Shown in pieces: positions 1 through 8,251 of a stretch of 22,631 nucleotides of DNA; position 1 is the first letter of the stretch; each line of letters opens with the position of its first letter. A program made the translations under genes and the position numbers. Source of the stretch: Methanothrix harundinacea (GTDB lineage: Archaea > Halobacteriota > Methanosarcinia > Methanotrichales > Methanotrichaceae). The stretch is from assembly GCA_002502785.1 (NCBI GenBank), contig DAQG01000119.1, positions 1-22,631 of the forward strand. Reading direction: 5' to 3'. The notes under the pieces were generated by a model. It saw only the letters and a program-made list of their open reading frames with translations, ran no database searches and was not told where the DNA came from.

Positions 1-1
1 A

Positions 2-91
2 ATCTCGCGCCCCTTTGCCAGATTGGAGGATTACCAACGTCAAATAGTGACTATCCGCAGGAACCGGCCAGTTCCATCCATCAAAAAATAA
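2..91 (+). CDS. possible C-terminal end of an unidentified plus-strand gene, cut by the window edge
   Basis: A plus-strand frame is open from the left edge and ends at TAA (89-91), giving 29 residues. The tail is basic (it contains RRNRP and ends SIKK) and uses codons that look coding. If real, the gene would converge on gyrA. I do not recognise the family, and the piece is too short to exclude a chance frame. A minus-strand frame covering roughly 1-184 is also open and competes with it. Confidence 0.25.
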   Translation: MSRPFARLEDYQRQIVTIRRNRPVPSIKK

Positions 92-142
92 GCCCTGGCC
101 ACCAGAACCGCCCATGATCCGGAGGCTCATGCCAGAAAGATG

Positions 143-208
143 AAAAAATAAACGTCTATCGAGCTCAGGTCTGACAACAGACATTAAAAGCAATACGCCT
201 AAAAAAAA
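143..208 (-). terminator. T-tract terminator region downstream of gyrA
   Basis: Read on the minus strand, the gyrA stop is followed about 20 nt later by a run of eight T (plus-strand A run at 201-208) and by a second run of six T (A run at 143-148). Archaeal RNA polymerase commonly terminates at such T tracts without a hairpin. No convincing stem-loop is seen. The assignment rests on position and composition only. Confidence 0.45.
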
Positions 209-228
209 CAATGTGAGGACGCGGCGCC

Positions 229-2616
229 CTAGTTTATCCGGGCCACAGCCGCGACCTCATCACCAGGCTTGAGACGCATGATCCTAACGCCCTGGGTTGC
301 ACGCCCCTGGACCCTGATGTCGGAAGCGGGAATCCTGATCATCACGCCCTCCTTCGTCGTGATCATCAGCTCGTCCTCCTCGGAGACGGTCCGGGAGGCG
401 ACGACGTCCCCCCTCCTCGGATCGATGTTCTTCATACCCTTTCCGCCCCGCCGATGAGGCGAGTACTCAGACAGTTCCGTCCTCTTCCCGTACCCTTCCC
501 TCGTAACGGTGAGGAGGGCGGCTCCGGGCCTGACGACGTCCATACAGATCACCTCGTCGTCGCCTTCGAGGAATATACCCCGAACGCCCATCGAACCGCG
601 CTGGCTGGGCCTAACATCCCCCTCTGTGAACCTGATGGCCTTGCCGTGGGCGGTGGCGAGGATCAGGTCCTGGTCGCCGTCGGTGAGCCTCGCTGCCACC
701 AGGCTATCACCCCGCAGGTTCACGGCCTTGATCCCGCCCTTACGGGGGTTGCTGTAAGCTCTGATCGAGGTCTTGACTACCTGCCCCTTTGATGTTGCCA
801 TCACGATGTAGCCCTCGGAGTCGAAGCTCTTGACCGGTATCGCCTCGGTGATCCGCTCGTCGAACTCCAGCTGGAGGAGGTTAACGATCGATTTGCCCCG
901 GGCAGTCCTTCCAAGGGCGGGAACGTCGAAGACCCGGAGCCAGTGGGCCTTGCCCTTGTCGGTGAAGAAGAGGATGTACTCGTGAGTTGAGGCGACGAAA
1001 AGATCGGTGACGAAATCCTCACTCTTGGTGTCGGCCCCCATGACCCCCATACCACCCCGCCTCTGCTGGCGGTAGGCGGTGAGGGGCTGCCTCTTGATGT
1101 AGCCGTCGCTAGTGATGGTCACCGCCACCTCCTCCTCCTGGATCAGGTCCTCGAGGTCGATCTCCCCCTCGGCCTCGATGATCTGGGTCCTTCTGGCATC
1201 ACCGTACTTTCCGACGAGCTCCAAAAGCTCCTGCTTTATGATCTTCAAGACCTCTATTGAGTCTGCCAGGATCTCCTTGAACCTCGCAATGGCGACCTCG
1301 AGATCGGCCTCCTCGGACCTGATCTTGCCCTGCTCGAGAGCCGTGAGCCTCTGGAGCCTCATGTCCAGAATCGCCTTCGTCTGCTCCTCGGAGAGGTCGA
1401 AGGCCCCGGTGAGGGCGGCCCTCGCCTCTGCGGGCGACTCGGCCGCCCGGATGAGCTTGATGACGGCGTCGATGTTCTCGAGGGCCACGAGAAGGCCCGC
1501 CAGGATGTGGGCCCTCTTCTCGGCGCGGTCGAGATCAAAGCGGGTCCTCCTTTCGATCACCTCGGACCTGTGGTATATGTACAGCTCAAGGATGTTCTTG
1601 AGGGGGAGTGTAGCCGGCTGGCCGTCGACCAAAACCACGTTGATTATGCCGTAAGAGGTCTCAAGCTGGGTCTGCCTGTGAAGCTGGTTTAAGACCACCT
1701 CGGGATTGACGCCGGACTTAAGCTCAATTACGAGCCTGATCCCCTCTCGGTCCGACTCGTCCCGAAGGTCGGAGATCCCGTCTACCCGGTCCGCCTTTAT
1801 CAGGTCGGCTATCGTCTCCACGACCTTGGCCTTGTTCACCTGGTAAGGCAACTCTGTCACGATTATCTTCGACTTTTCCCCCCGCTCGATCACCGACTTT
1901 GCCCTAAGCTTGATTATGCCCCGTCCCGTGGAGTAGGCGGACTCTATGCCAGAGCTTCCGAGGATGTAGCCGCCTGTGGGAAAATCGGGACCAGGGATCT
2001 GCTCCATCAGGTCTGCGAGAGTGGCGTCCGGATCATCTATCAATTTTACGACCGCTCCGGCCACCTCGTTCAAATTGTGGGGCGGAATGTTCGTCGCCAT
2101 CCCCACGGCGATCCCGGTGGAACCGTTTAAGAGAAGGTTTGGAAGCTTCGATGGGAGGACCGTGGGCTCTTTGAGAGAGTCGTCGTAGTTGGGAACGAAG
2201 TCGACCGTATCCTTCTCGATGTCGGTCAGCATTTCCCCTGCGATCTGTGATAGACGAACCTCGGTGTACCTCATCGCCGCCGCAGGATCGCCGTCGATCG
2301 ACCCGAAGTTCCCCTGGCCGTCGATCAACGGGTAGCGCATCGAGAAGTCCTGGGCCATCCTCACCATCGTCTCGTAGATGGCGGCGTCGCCGTGGGGGTG
2401 GTACTTACCCATCACGTCACCCACGACCCTCGCCGACTTCTTGTAGGGCTGGTCCGAGGTCATCCCCTGCTCGTACATGGCGTAGAGGATCCTTCTATGG
2501 ACGGGCTTCAGGCCGTCCCTGACGTCCGGAAGAGCCCTTGCCACGATGACGCTCATGGCGTAATCTATGTAAGAGGACTTCATCTCCGAAGTTATGTCAA
2601 CGTCGATCTCCGTCAT
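229..2616 (-). CDS. gyrA: DNA gyrase subunit A
   Basis: Breakage-reunion subunit of the A2B2 gyrase, which introduces negative supercoils using ATP. Numbered from the ATG at 2616, the catalytic tyrosine is Tyr117 in AAMRYTE. The winged-helix/tower region is followed by a C-terminal DNA-wrapping pinwheel from about residue 490. The GyrA box reads QRRGGMG (518-524), with Met where the usual motif has Lys; a second box-like HRRGGKG lies at 721-727. At 795 aa it is a normal bacterial-type length. The frame opens at a GTG (2625), but that GTG lies inside the ribosome binding site GAGGTGA (2628-2622), which is spaced 5 nt from the ATG, so I chose the ATG. The gyrB stop TGA overlaps the same site, implying coupled translation from a gyrB-gyrA mRNA. 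Ala78 and Glu82 occupy the E. coli Ser83 and Asp87 positions. The stop is TAG. Confidence 0.97.
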   Translation of the reverse strand: MTEIDVDITSEMKSSYIDYAMSVIVARALPDVRDGLKPVHRRILYAMYEQGMTSDQPYKKSARVVGDVMGKYHPHGDAAIYETMVRMAQDFSMRYPLIDGQGNFGSIDGDPAAAMRYTEVRLSQIAGEMLTDIEKDTVDFVPNYDDSLKEPTVLPSKLPNLLLNGSTGIAVGMATNIPPHNLNEVAGAVVKLIDDPDATLADLMEQIPGPDFPTGGYILGSSGIESAYSTGRGIIKLRAKSVIERGEKSKIIVTELPYQVNKAKVVETIADLIKADRVDGISDLRDESDREGIRLVIELKSGVNPEVVLNQLHRQTQLETSYGIINVVLVDGQPATLPLKNILELYIYHRSEVIERRTRFDLDRAEKRAHILAGLLVALENIDAVIKLIRAAESPAEARAALTGAFDLSEEQTKAILDMRLQRLTALEQGKIRSEEADLEVAIARFKEILADSIEVLKIIKQELLELVGKYGDARRTQIIEAEGEIDLEDLIQEEEVAVTITSDGYIKRQPLTAYRQQRRGGMGVMGADTKSEDFVTDLFVASTHEYILFFTDKGKAHWLRVFDVPALGRTARGKSIVNLLQLEFDERITEAIPVKSFDSEGYIVMATSKGQVVKTSIRAYSNPRKGGIKAVNLRGDSLVAARLTDGDQDLILATAHGKAIRFTEGDVRPSQRGSMGVRGIFLEGDDEVICMDVVRPGAALLTVTREGYGKRTELSEYSPHRRGGKGMKNIDPRRGDVVASRTVSEEDELMITTKEGVMIRIPASDIRVQGRATQGVRIMRLKPGDEVAAVARIN

Positions 2617-2626
2617 CGTTTTCACC

Positions 2627-4525
2627 TCAAACGTCCAGGTTCTTCACGTCCCTTGCGTGCGCCTCAATGAACTCACGCCTCGGCTCAACCCTCTCCCCCA
2701 TCAGGATCGAGAAGATCTCGTCCGCCTCCATGGCGTCCTCCAGGGTGACTTTGAGCATCGTTCTGTTCTCGGGGTCCATCGTCGTACCCCAGAGCTGTTC
2801 CGGGTTCATCTCGCCCAGGCCCTTGTACCTCTGAATGACGGCCTTTCCACCGGTCGCCTCGAGGGTCCGGGATAGCTCTAGATCAGAATAAGCGTAGCTC
2901 ACCGACTTGCCCCTCTTGACCTGGTAGAGGGGTGGCTGGGCGATGTAGACGTATCCAGCTTCAATGAGCTCGCGCATGTACCTGTAGAAGAAGGTCAACA
3001 GGAGTGTCCTTATGTGAGATCCGTCGACGTCGGCATCGGTCATTATCACCACCTTGTGGTACCTCGCCCGGTCGAGCTGGAAGTCGTCGCCGATCCCGGT
3101 GCCAAGAGCCGTGATGATGTTCCGAATCTCGTTGTTCTTCAGGATCTTGTCGAGCCTCGCTCTCTCCACGTTCAGGATCTTGCCCCGGAGAGGAAGGATA
3201 GCCTGAAAGTGCCTGTTTCTCCCCTGCTTTGCAGAGCCGCCTGCTGACTCGCCCTCAACGATGTATAGTTCGGAGAGCTTGGGGTCTTTCTCCGTGCAGT
3301 CGGCGAGCTTTCCGGGAAGGCCCCCGGAGCTTAAGGCGTTCTTCCTTCTGGTGAGCTCTCTCGCCTTTCGGGCCGCGACCCTCGCCCGATAGGCCTGCGT
3401 CGCCTTATCGACGATCTTGGATATCACCTGGGGGTTCTCCTCGAAGAACTCGGAGAGGCCCTCCGATACCAGAGAGCTGACTATCCCGCCGACGGCGCTG
3501 TTTCCTAGCTTCGTCTTGGTCTGCCCCTCGAACTGGGGGTCGGAGAGCCTTACGCTTATCACCGCCACCAGCCCCTCTCGAAGGTCGTCGCCGGTGAGCT
3601 TGGTATCGTCCTTGAGAAGCTTGTTCTCCTTTGCGTACTCGTTGGTAGTCTTGGTGAGGGCCGCTCTGAAGCCGGATAGGTGGGTTCCGCCCTCTCTGGT
3701 GTTGATGTTGTTGGCGAAGGAGAGAACGTTCTCGTTATAGGTGTTGTTGTACTGGAGGGCCACCTCGACGGTGGTTCCGTCCTTCTCCCTGGAGAAGTAT
3801 ATGGGGGGCGAGTGAAGGAGATCCTTGTTCTTGTTGAGGTGCTCTACGAACGAGACGATACCCCCCTCGTAGAGGTGCACCCTCCTCTTTCCTGTCTTCT
3901 CATCCTCGATCGTTATCTTCAGACCGCGGTTTAAGAAGGCCAGCTCTCTGAGCCTGCTCGCCAGGGTCTCGAAGCTGAAATCTACGCTCTCGAAGATCTC
4001 GGGGTCCGGCTTGAACCGAACCGTCGTCCCGGTATGGTCCGAGACGCCGTGGACCTCCAGGTCCGATACGGGCCTTCCCCGCTCGTACCTCTGCCAGTAA
4101 ACGAGGCTGTTTCTTCTGACCTCCACCTCGAGCCACTCAGATAGGGCATTGACCACCGAGACCCCGACGCCGTGAAGGCCTCCAGATACCTTGTAGGATT
4201 TGTGGTCGAACTTGCCTCCGGCATGGAGCATCGTCATGACGATCTCCAGCGCCGGTTTCTTGTAATGCTCGTGAATGTCTACGGGAATGCCTCTCCCGTC
4301 GTCTCCTACCGAGGCGGTGCCGTCGGCGTGGAGGATCAGGTTGATCTCCGAGCACCTGCCGGCCATTGCCTCGTCTATGCTATTGTCCACCACCTCGTAG
4401 ACGAGATGGTGCAGGCCCGCCACGTTCGTGCTTCCTATGTACATGGCAGGCCTTCGCCTGACGGCATCAAGGCCCTCAAGAACCTGGATGTGGCTTGCGT
4501 CGTACTCCTCTACTACTTCACTCAA
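2627..4525 (-). CDS. gyrB: DNA gyrase subunit B
   Basis: ATPase and TOPRIM subunit of gyrase, acting with the adjacent gyrA product. Numbered from the chosen start, the GHKL ATP-binding motifs are EVVDN (44-48), DDGRGIP (75-81) and GGLHGVG (115-121). The QTKTKLGN loop is at 335-342. The TOPRIM metal-binding residues lie in EGESAGG (from 424) and DADVDG (497-502), and the C-terminus carries YKGLGEMNPEQLW. At 632 aa it is the compact form without the E. coli insert. The longest frame begins at TTG 4567, but a TATA box at 4577-4586 predicts transcription start near 4555, inside that extension. The TTG at 4525 gives an N-terminus beginning SEVVEEYDAS, as expected for GyrB, and has a GGGGGT-like site upstream. 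First gene of a two-gene operon; the stop TGA overlaps the gyrA ribosome binding site. Archaeal gyrases are generally considered of bacterial origin. Confidence 0.96.
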   Translation of the reverse strand: MSEVVEEYDASHIQVLEGLDAVRRRPAMYIGSTNVAGLHHLVYEVVDNSIDEAMAGRCSEINLILHADGTASVGDDGRGIPVDIHEHYKKPALEIVMTMLHAGGKFDHKSYKVSGGLHGVGVSVVNALSEWLEVEVRRNSLVYWQRYERGRPVSDLEVHGVSDHTGTTVRFKPDPEIFESVDFSFETLASRLRELAFLNRGLKITIEDEKTGKRRVHLYEGGIVSFVEHLNKNKDLLHSPPIYFSREKDGTTVEVALQYNNTYNENVLSFANNINTREGGTHLSGFRAALTKTTNEYAKENKLLKDDTKLTGDDLREGLVAVISVRLSDPQFEGQTKTKLGNSAVGGIVSSLVSEGLSEFFEENPQVISKIVDKATQAYRARVAARKARELTRRKNALSSGGLPGKLADCTEKDPKLSELYIVEGESAGGSAKQGRNRHFQAILPLRGKILNVERARLDKILKNNEIRNIITALGTGIGDDFQLDRARYHKVVIMTDADVDGSHIRTLLLTFFYRYMRELIEAGYVYIAQPPLYQVKRGKSVSYAYSDLELSRTLEATGGKAVIQRYKGLGEMNPEQLWGTTMDPENRTMLKVTLEDAMEADEIFSILMGERVEPRREFIEAHARDVKNLDV

Positions 4526-4576
4526 GACCGGATTTACCCCCCGAGTAGATAAATAACCCACAATCAAATTATCGCA

Positions 4577-4590
4577 TTATATATAACGGT
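4577..4590 (-). promoter_or_regulatory. TATA-box promoter of the gyrB-gyrA operon
   Basis: On the minus strand a TTATATATAA box (4586-4577) lies behind the AACC at 4590-4587. The usual archaeal spacing places the transcription start near 4555, giving about 30 nt of leader to the TTG at 4525. The box is the best TATA match between gyrB and the next operon. Confidence 0.6.
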
Positions 4591-4865
4591 TTGCCAGACC
4601 GAACCGGCAACCTGCACCTGCGAAATTTTGATGTGTGGCTTTTTATTCGAATACTTTATTATTCAACCATCTGTGATACCGGAAGGGACGAATTGACCTC
4701 TCAATACTTAGTCTTAACTGGCCAGGTCGCGGCCCGACCCAGAAATGATGTTCGTCCTTTCAAAAGAGGGGCTGGGTCGAAAAAAGATCTATCCCAAGCT
4801 TTCGGTCAGAGGCGGAGGACGACCTTTGGAGGGGCCTGAGAAGGACAACGAACTCGGGACGAAGG
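4591..4865. other. intergenic region between the mevalonate operon and gyrB
   Basis: I see no convincing gene in this stretch; short plus-strand frames lack ribosome binding sites and family resemblance. It holds sequence upstream of the gyrB promoter on the left and the 3' end of the mevalonate operon on the right. The part around 4630-4680 is locally AT-rich but has no clear promoter. A T run on the minus strand at 4785-4780 is listed separately. Confidence 0.5.
4780..4785 (-). terminator. candidate T-tract terminator of the mevalonate operon
   Basis: A run of six T on the minus strand about 80 nt downstream of the last operon gene is the first T tract after the stop. No stem-loop was found next to it. 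Confidence 0.3.
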
Positions 4866-5270
4866 CTAGATTGATCCCTCGACCGGGACGAACTTCGTCC
4901 CGTAGTAGATTATGCCCCTATCCCCCTCTTTCCCCAGGATCCTGAAGACGGGCTTCACCTTCATCCCGATCTCGATCTCACTGGGGCTGCAGATCACCTG
5001 ACCCGTGAGCCTAGGCCCCTCCAATAACTCGATGATGGCGAGGTTGTAGGGGGTCTGCCTCTTGAAGTCGTCGGTGGCGTTGTAGATGGTTGTGTAGGTC
5101 ACCACCGTCCCCAAGCCCTTGAACTTGTGATCTTCCATCTTGGCGTTCCTGCGACAGTTGGGGCAGATCGTCCTTGGCGGGTAGTAGTACTCGTCGCACT
5201 TTGAGCAGTGGGTTCCCACCAGATTGTACCTCTGAGGTATGTGTCTCCAGAATCTCGGCACTGTGGACAT
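4866..5270 (-). CDS. DUF35 Zn-ribbon/OB-fold protein, partner of thiolase and HMG-CoA synthase
   Basis: Small acyl-CoA-binding scaffold protein of the archaeal mevalonate pathway. In characterised archaeal complexes the DUF35 protein bridges acetoacetyl-CoA thiolase and HMG-CoA synthase so that the thermodynamically poor thiolase product is channelled onward. The sequence shows a rubredoxin-like zinc ribbon (C22-x2-C25 and C36-x2-C39) followed by an OB-fold (about 50-130). At 134 aa it has the usual size. The ATG at 5270 has an AGGTGA site four bases upstream, which overlaps the thiolase stop TGA, so translation is probably coupled. It is the last gene of the four-gene operon. The stop is TAG. 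The role is inferred from domain and gene order; both are typical. Confidence 0.9.
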   Translation of the reverse strand: MSTVPRFWRHIPQRYNLVGTHCSKCDEYYYPPRTICPNCRRNAKMEDHKFKGLGTVVTYTTIYNATDDFKRQTPYNLAIIELLEGPRLTGQVICSPSEIEIGMKVKPVFRILGKEGDRGIIYYGTKFVPVEGSI

Positions 5271-5274
5271 TTCG

Positions 5275-6438
5275 TCACCTCGACATTATGTGAACGAGGG
5301 CGGTGCCGCCGCACCCGCCGACGTTGTGGGTGAGGCCGACTTCTGCACCTTCGACCTGGCGCTTTCCCGCCTCGCCACGGAGCTGAAGAACCATCTCGTA
5401 AGCCTGTTTGATCCCGGTGGCGCCCACGGGATGGCCGCAGGCCTTGAGGCCTCCGGAGGTGTTGATCGGGATCTCGCCGCCGATCCAGGTAAGCCCCTCC
5501 TCGACAGCCCTGCCGCCCTCGCCCTTCTCAACGAACCCCAGATCCTCGATGGCCGCGATCTCTCCTATCGTGAAGGCGTCGTGGACCTCGGCGAGGTCGA
5601 TCTCTTTCGGCTCAAGCCCAGCCTGGCCGAAGGCCTTTCTCGCGGCGTGAACCGATGCGTCGAGGGTCGTTATGTCCCTTCGATCGTGGAGGGCGAGGGT
5701 GTCGCTTGCCTGGGCAGTCGCCAGGATCTTGATCGGCGCGTCAGAATACTTGTGAGCCATCTCCGTAGGGGCAAGGACCACCGCTGCCGCCCCGTCGGTG
5801 ATCGGCGAGCAGTCCAGGACTCGGAGCGGGTCAGCGACGAGAGGAGATCTCAGTACCTTATCGACGGTGATCTCCATCTGGTACTGGGATATCGAGTTCA
5901 TGCAGCCGTTATGATGGTTCTTCACCGCCACCGCGGCGAGCTCTTCTATTGTGGTTCCGTAGCGGTGCATGTGTAGCCTTGCGATCATGGCGTAGAGGGC
6001 TGGAAAGGTCGCCCCGAAGAAGCACTCCCACTCCCGGTCGGCGGCGGCTGCCAGAGCGTCGGCGGCAACGCCGCCCGTGACGTCGGTCATCTTCTCAACC
6101 CCAGCAGCGATGACGACGTCGGAATATCCGCTGGCCACCGCCAGGACTGCCTGCCTCAGGGCGAGTCCCCCCGAGGCGCAGGCGGCCTCAACCCTGGTGC
6201 TGGGGACATGAAGCCGCGAGAGGCCGGCGCAGTCGGATATCAGGGCACCTATGTGCTCCTGCTCCACGAACCGGCCGCCGCTCATGTTTCCGACGTAGAG
6301 ACCGTCTATCTCCTCGCCACATACGTTGGCGTCCTCGAGGGCCATGATGCCGGTCTCCACCACCAGGTCGCGGAGAGAATCGTCCCACCGCTCTCCGAAC
6401 CTGGTGCAGCCAGCTCCGATAATCGATACAGATCTCAT
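5275..6438 (-). CDS. acetyl-CoA C-acetyltransferase (archaeal thiolase)
   Basis: Condenses two acetyl-CoA to acetoacetyl-CoA, the first step of mevalonate and hence archaeol synthesis; cytosolic. The 387-aa chain has the two-part thiolase fold. The nucleophilic cysteine is C87 in EAACASGG. EVHDAFTIGE (His286) is the family's active-site segment, CGHPVGATG (C334, H336) the second catalytic loop, and GGCGG (C376) lies near the C-terminus. The last motif matches the SCP-x-like archaeal subgroup rather than classical bacterial AtoB. It begins four bases after the HMG-CoA synthase stop, with only a weak ribosome binding site (GTGAG), so coupled translation is likely. The downstream DUF35 gene encodes its bridging partner. 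A general lipid-transfer thiolase is the alternative by sequence alone, but the operon settles it. Confidence 0.93.
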   Translation of the reverse strand: MRSVSIIGAGCTRFGERWDDSLRDLVVETGIMALEDANVCGEEIDGLYVGNMSGGRFVEQEHIGALISDCAGLSRLHVPSTRVEAACASGGLALRQAVLAVASGYSDVVIAAGVEKMTDVTGGVAADALAAAADREWECFFGATFPALYAMIARLHMHRYGTTIEELAAVAVKNHHNGCMNSISQYQMEITVDKVLRSPLVADPLRVLDCSPITDGAAAVVLAPTEMAHKYSDAPIKILATAQASDTLALHDRRDITTLDASVHAARKAFGQAGLEPKEIDLAEVHDAFTIGEIAAIEDLGFVEKGEGGRAVEEGLTWIGGEIPINTSGGLKACGHPVGATGIKQAYEMVLQLRGEAGKRQVEGAEVGLTHNVGGCGGTALVHIMSR

Positions 6439-6442
6439 AATC

Positions 6443-7480
6443 TCACAGCCGTAGCTTGCCCTTGTGCTTGGCGTAAACCGCGTAGTCCAGGTACTGAACG
6501 TTTTCGAAATAGTCTCTGACCTTCGGGGCGCGATCCCGTATGTCCTCTATCCCGTCACAGACCCTTATGCTGAAGGCGTCGCTTCCAGCCCCCGACCCGA
6601 AGCTCGCAAGAAATATTCTCTCCCCCGGTCGGGCGACGTCGAGGGTCGCAGCAAGGCCTATGAGGCTCGATCCCGAGTAGGTGTTTCCGATCCAGGGGAC
6701 GACGAGGCCGGGCTCGATCTGATCCCTCGAAAATCCAAGCTGGCCTGCCACCCGAACGGGAAATTTGCCGTTGGGCTGGTGGAAGACGGCGTAATCGTAA
6801 TCCTCGGGGATGGTCTTCATCTTCTTCAATAGACCCCGAGTGGCGCTTGTCACGTGCTTGAAGTAGCCGGGCTCGCCGGTGAACCTGCCGCCGTGCTCCG
6901 GGTAGGGCATGCCTTCGCGCCTCCAGAAGTCGGGGGTGTCGGTGGTGAAGGAGTAGAACCCTTCGATCTCGGCTGCCAGGTTCTCGCGGCCGATCAAGTA
7001 GGCCGCGGCCCCCGCCGCGGCGGTGTATTCGAGTGCGTCGCCCGGCGCGCCCTGGCTGGTGTCAGTGCCTATAGCCAAGCCGAGGTCGATCAGGTTCGCG
7101 GTCACAAGCCCCAGACACGCCTGGACCGCTGCGGTCCCCGCCTTGCAGGCAAACTCAAAATCCGCCGCCGTGAGCTCGTGATCGACGCCGATGGCTTCGC
7201 CGACGATCGTTCCCGTCGGCTTTACGGCGTAAGGGTGGCTCTCAGACCCTGTGTAGATCGCCCCGATCCTGGCCGAATCTATGGAAGCTCGCTTGACGGC
7301 GTTTCGCGTCGCCTCGACGGCGATCGTCACCGCATCCTCGTCGAAGTCCGGGACGGATTTCTCGAAGACGTTGAGGTTCTGGGCCATGTCCTCCCTCTCG
7401 CCCCAGACCCTGGCGATCTCCTCGGCCCGTATCCTGTACTTGGGTATGTAGACTCCGTAGCTCACTATTCCCGCGGGCAA
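6443..7480 (-). CDS. hydroxymethylglutaryl-CoA synthase, archaeal type
   Basis: Joins acetyl-CoA and acetoacetyl-CoA to HMG-CoA, the second step of the mevalonate pathway. The 345-aa chain has the thiolase-like fold with the expected triad: Glu80 (in GSESHPYAVKP), Cys112 (in EFACKAGT) and His234 (in VFHQPNGKF). The start is TTG at 7480, three bases after an AGGTGAT ribosome binding site; the next in-frame GTG, at 7465, has nothing comparable. The upstream regulator gene ends inside the same site, so translation is coupled. It is followed by thiolase and DUF35, whose products form a channelling complex with it in other archaea. HMG-CoA reductase is not in this window. Confidence 0.95.
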   Translation of the reverse strand: MPAGIVSYGVYIPKYRIRAEEIARVWGEREDMAQNLNVFEKSVPDFDEDAVTIAVEATRNAVKRASIDSARIGAIYTGSESHPYAVKPTGTIVGEAIGVDHELTAADFEFACKAGTAAVQACLGLVTANLIDLGLAIGTDTSQGAPGDALEYTAAAGAAAYLIGRENLAAEIEGFYSFTTDTPDFWRREGMPYPEHGGRFTGEPGYFKHVTSATRGLLKKMKTIPEDYDYAVFHQPNGKFPVRVAGQLGFSRDQIEPGLVVPWIGNTYSGSSLIGLAATLDVARPGERIFLASFGSGAGSDAFSIRVCDGIEDIRDRAPKVRDYFENVQYLDYAVYAKHKGKLRL

Positions 7481-7484
7481 GATA

Positions 7485-8204
7485 TCACCTGAGATTAAGA
7501 TTGTTTACGAGATCCTCGGCCGACATGGTGGTGGCGAGCAGGGGTATCCTCTCCAGCTCTGCGATCCTCCTTGCAACGCCGTCCACCTCGGAGGGGGCGA
7601 TCCCCTGGAGGATCACGGCACCGGGTTTGAGGTGGCTGACCCTCACTGCCACCATCGGCGACCTGCCGGTGGAGACGCCGGTGAATATCAGGGCCCGCGC
7701 GGTGCTCCTGCCGTATATTTTGTGAAATTGATCGGGAAGAAGCTCCAAAATCGCCTTCAAACTGTCGATGATCGTATAACCGTAAATGCGGATGTCGGCG
7801 TTCCCACAGACGACACAGGCATCTATAAGATCCACGAAATTTGATAAGGAAACCGGCTCATGGTATTCGCATATGCAGCATATCCGTCCGAAGCTCCCCC
7901 CATCGCTTAGCATGGTGCTGTAAGTCCGGGTGGTGCCGCTGCCCCGAAATTCGTCGATGGTCAGCAGCGCGTCGATGATCTTGCTTACGATCAGTATGCC
8001 GGGAGACCTTCGTCTACCGCTTTCATAATCGCTTATCACGCTCGGCGAAATTCCCAGATGGTTGGAAAGCTCGGTCTGGGTGATACCGAAATTTCTCCGC
8101 CATTTTTTAAGAGTCTCGCCGGGATTCTGTGATAAAGTTATCTCACCAGCCATCTTTTCTGCGAGCAACCCTCGAATATCAGAGATATCCCCCCCAGCCG
8201 ACAT
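7485..8204 (-). CDS. XRE-family HTH regulator with cysteine-pair domain, first gene of the mevalonate operon
   Basis: Predicted DNA-binding regulator of 239 aa. A Cro/XRE helix-turn-helix spans about residues 31-66 (TQTELSNHLGISPSVISDYE). The C-terminal part has CCxC (C109, C110, C112) and CxxC (C130, C133), a possible metal or redox site, then a conserved domain to residue 239. I believe it belongs to the archaeal COG1709 regulator family found beside HMG-CoA synthase, from memory. The open frame extends upstream into the tRNA gene, which cannot be coding there. A TATA box (TTTATATT, 8235-8228) predicts a transcription start at about 8204, exactly the ATG used here, so the mRNA is probably leaderless. 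A perfect 14-bp palindrome (8252-8265) lies upstream of the box and may be its own operator. It likely controls the genes behind it; the effector is unknown. Confidence 0.85.
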   Translation of the reverse strand: MSAGGDISDIRGLLAEKMAGEITLSQNPGETLKKWRRNFGITQTELSNHLGISPSVISDYESGRRRSPGILIVSKIIDALLTIDEFRGSGTTRTYSTMLSDGGSFGRICCICEYHEPVSLSNFVDLIDACVVCGNADIRIYGYTIIDSLKAILELLPDQFHKIYGRSTARALIFTGVSTGRSPMVAVRVSHLKPGAVILQGIAPSEVDGVARRIAELERIPLLATTMSAEDLVNNLNLR

Positions 8205-8227
8205 GGAACTGAGACTGGCCTGCTTAG

Positions 8228-8241
8228 AATATAAAGTTAAC
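8228..8241 (-). promoter_or_regulatory. TATA-box promoter of the mevalonate operon (leaderless start)
   Basis: Minus-strand TTTATATT (8235-8228) preceded by GTTAAC (8241-8236). Standard archaeal spacing puts transcription start within a base or two of the ATG at 8204, so the regulator mRNA would have no leader. No ribosome binding site precedes that ATG, which fits. Confidence 0.65.
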
Positions 8242-8251
8242 GAAGAGTAGT

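Noticed and set aside
1..184. Minus-strand open frame from ATG 184 through the left edge
   Set aside because: No ribosome binding site, it begins directly behind the T tracts after gyrA, and no recognisable family. A plus-strand partial frame in the same DNA is at least as plausible.
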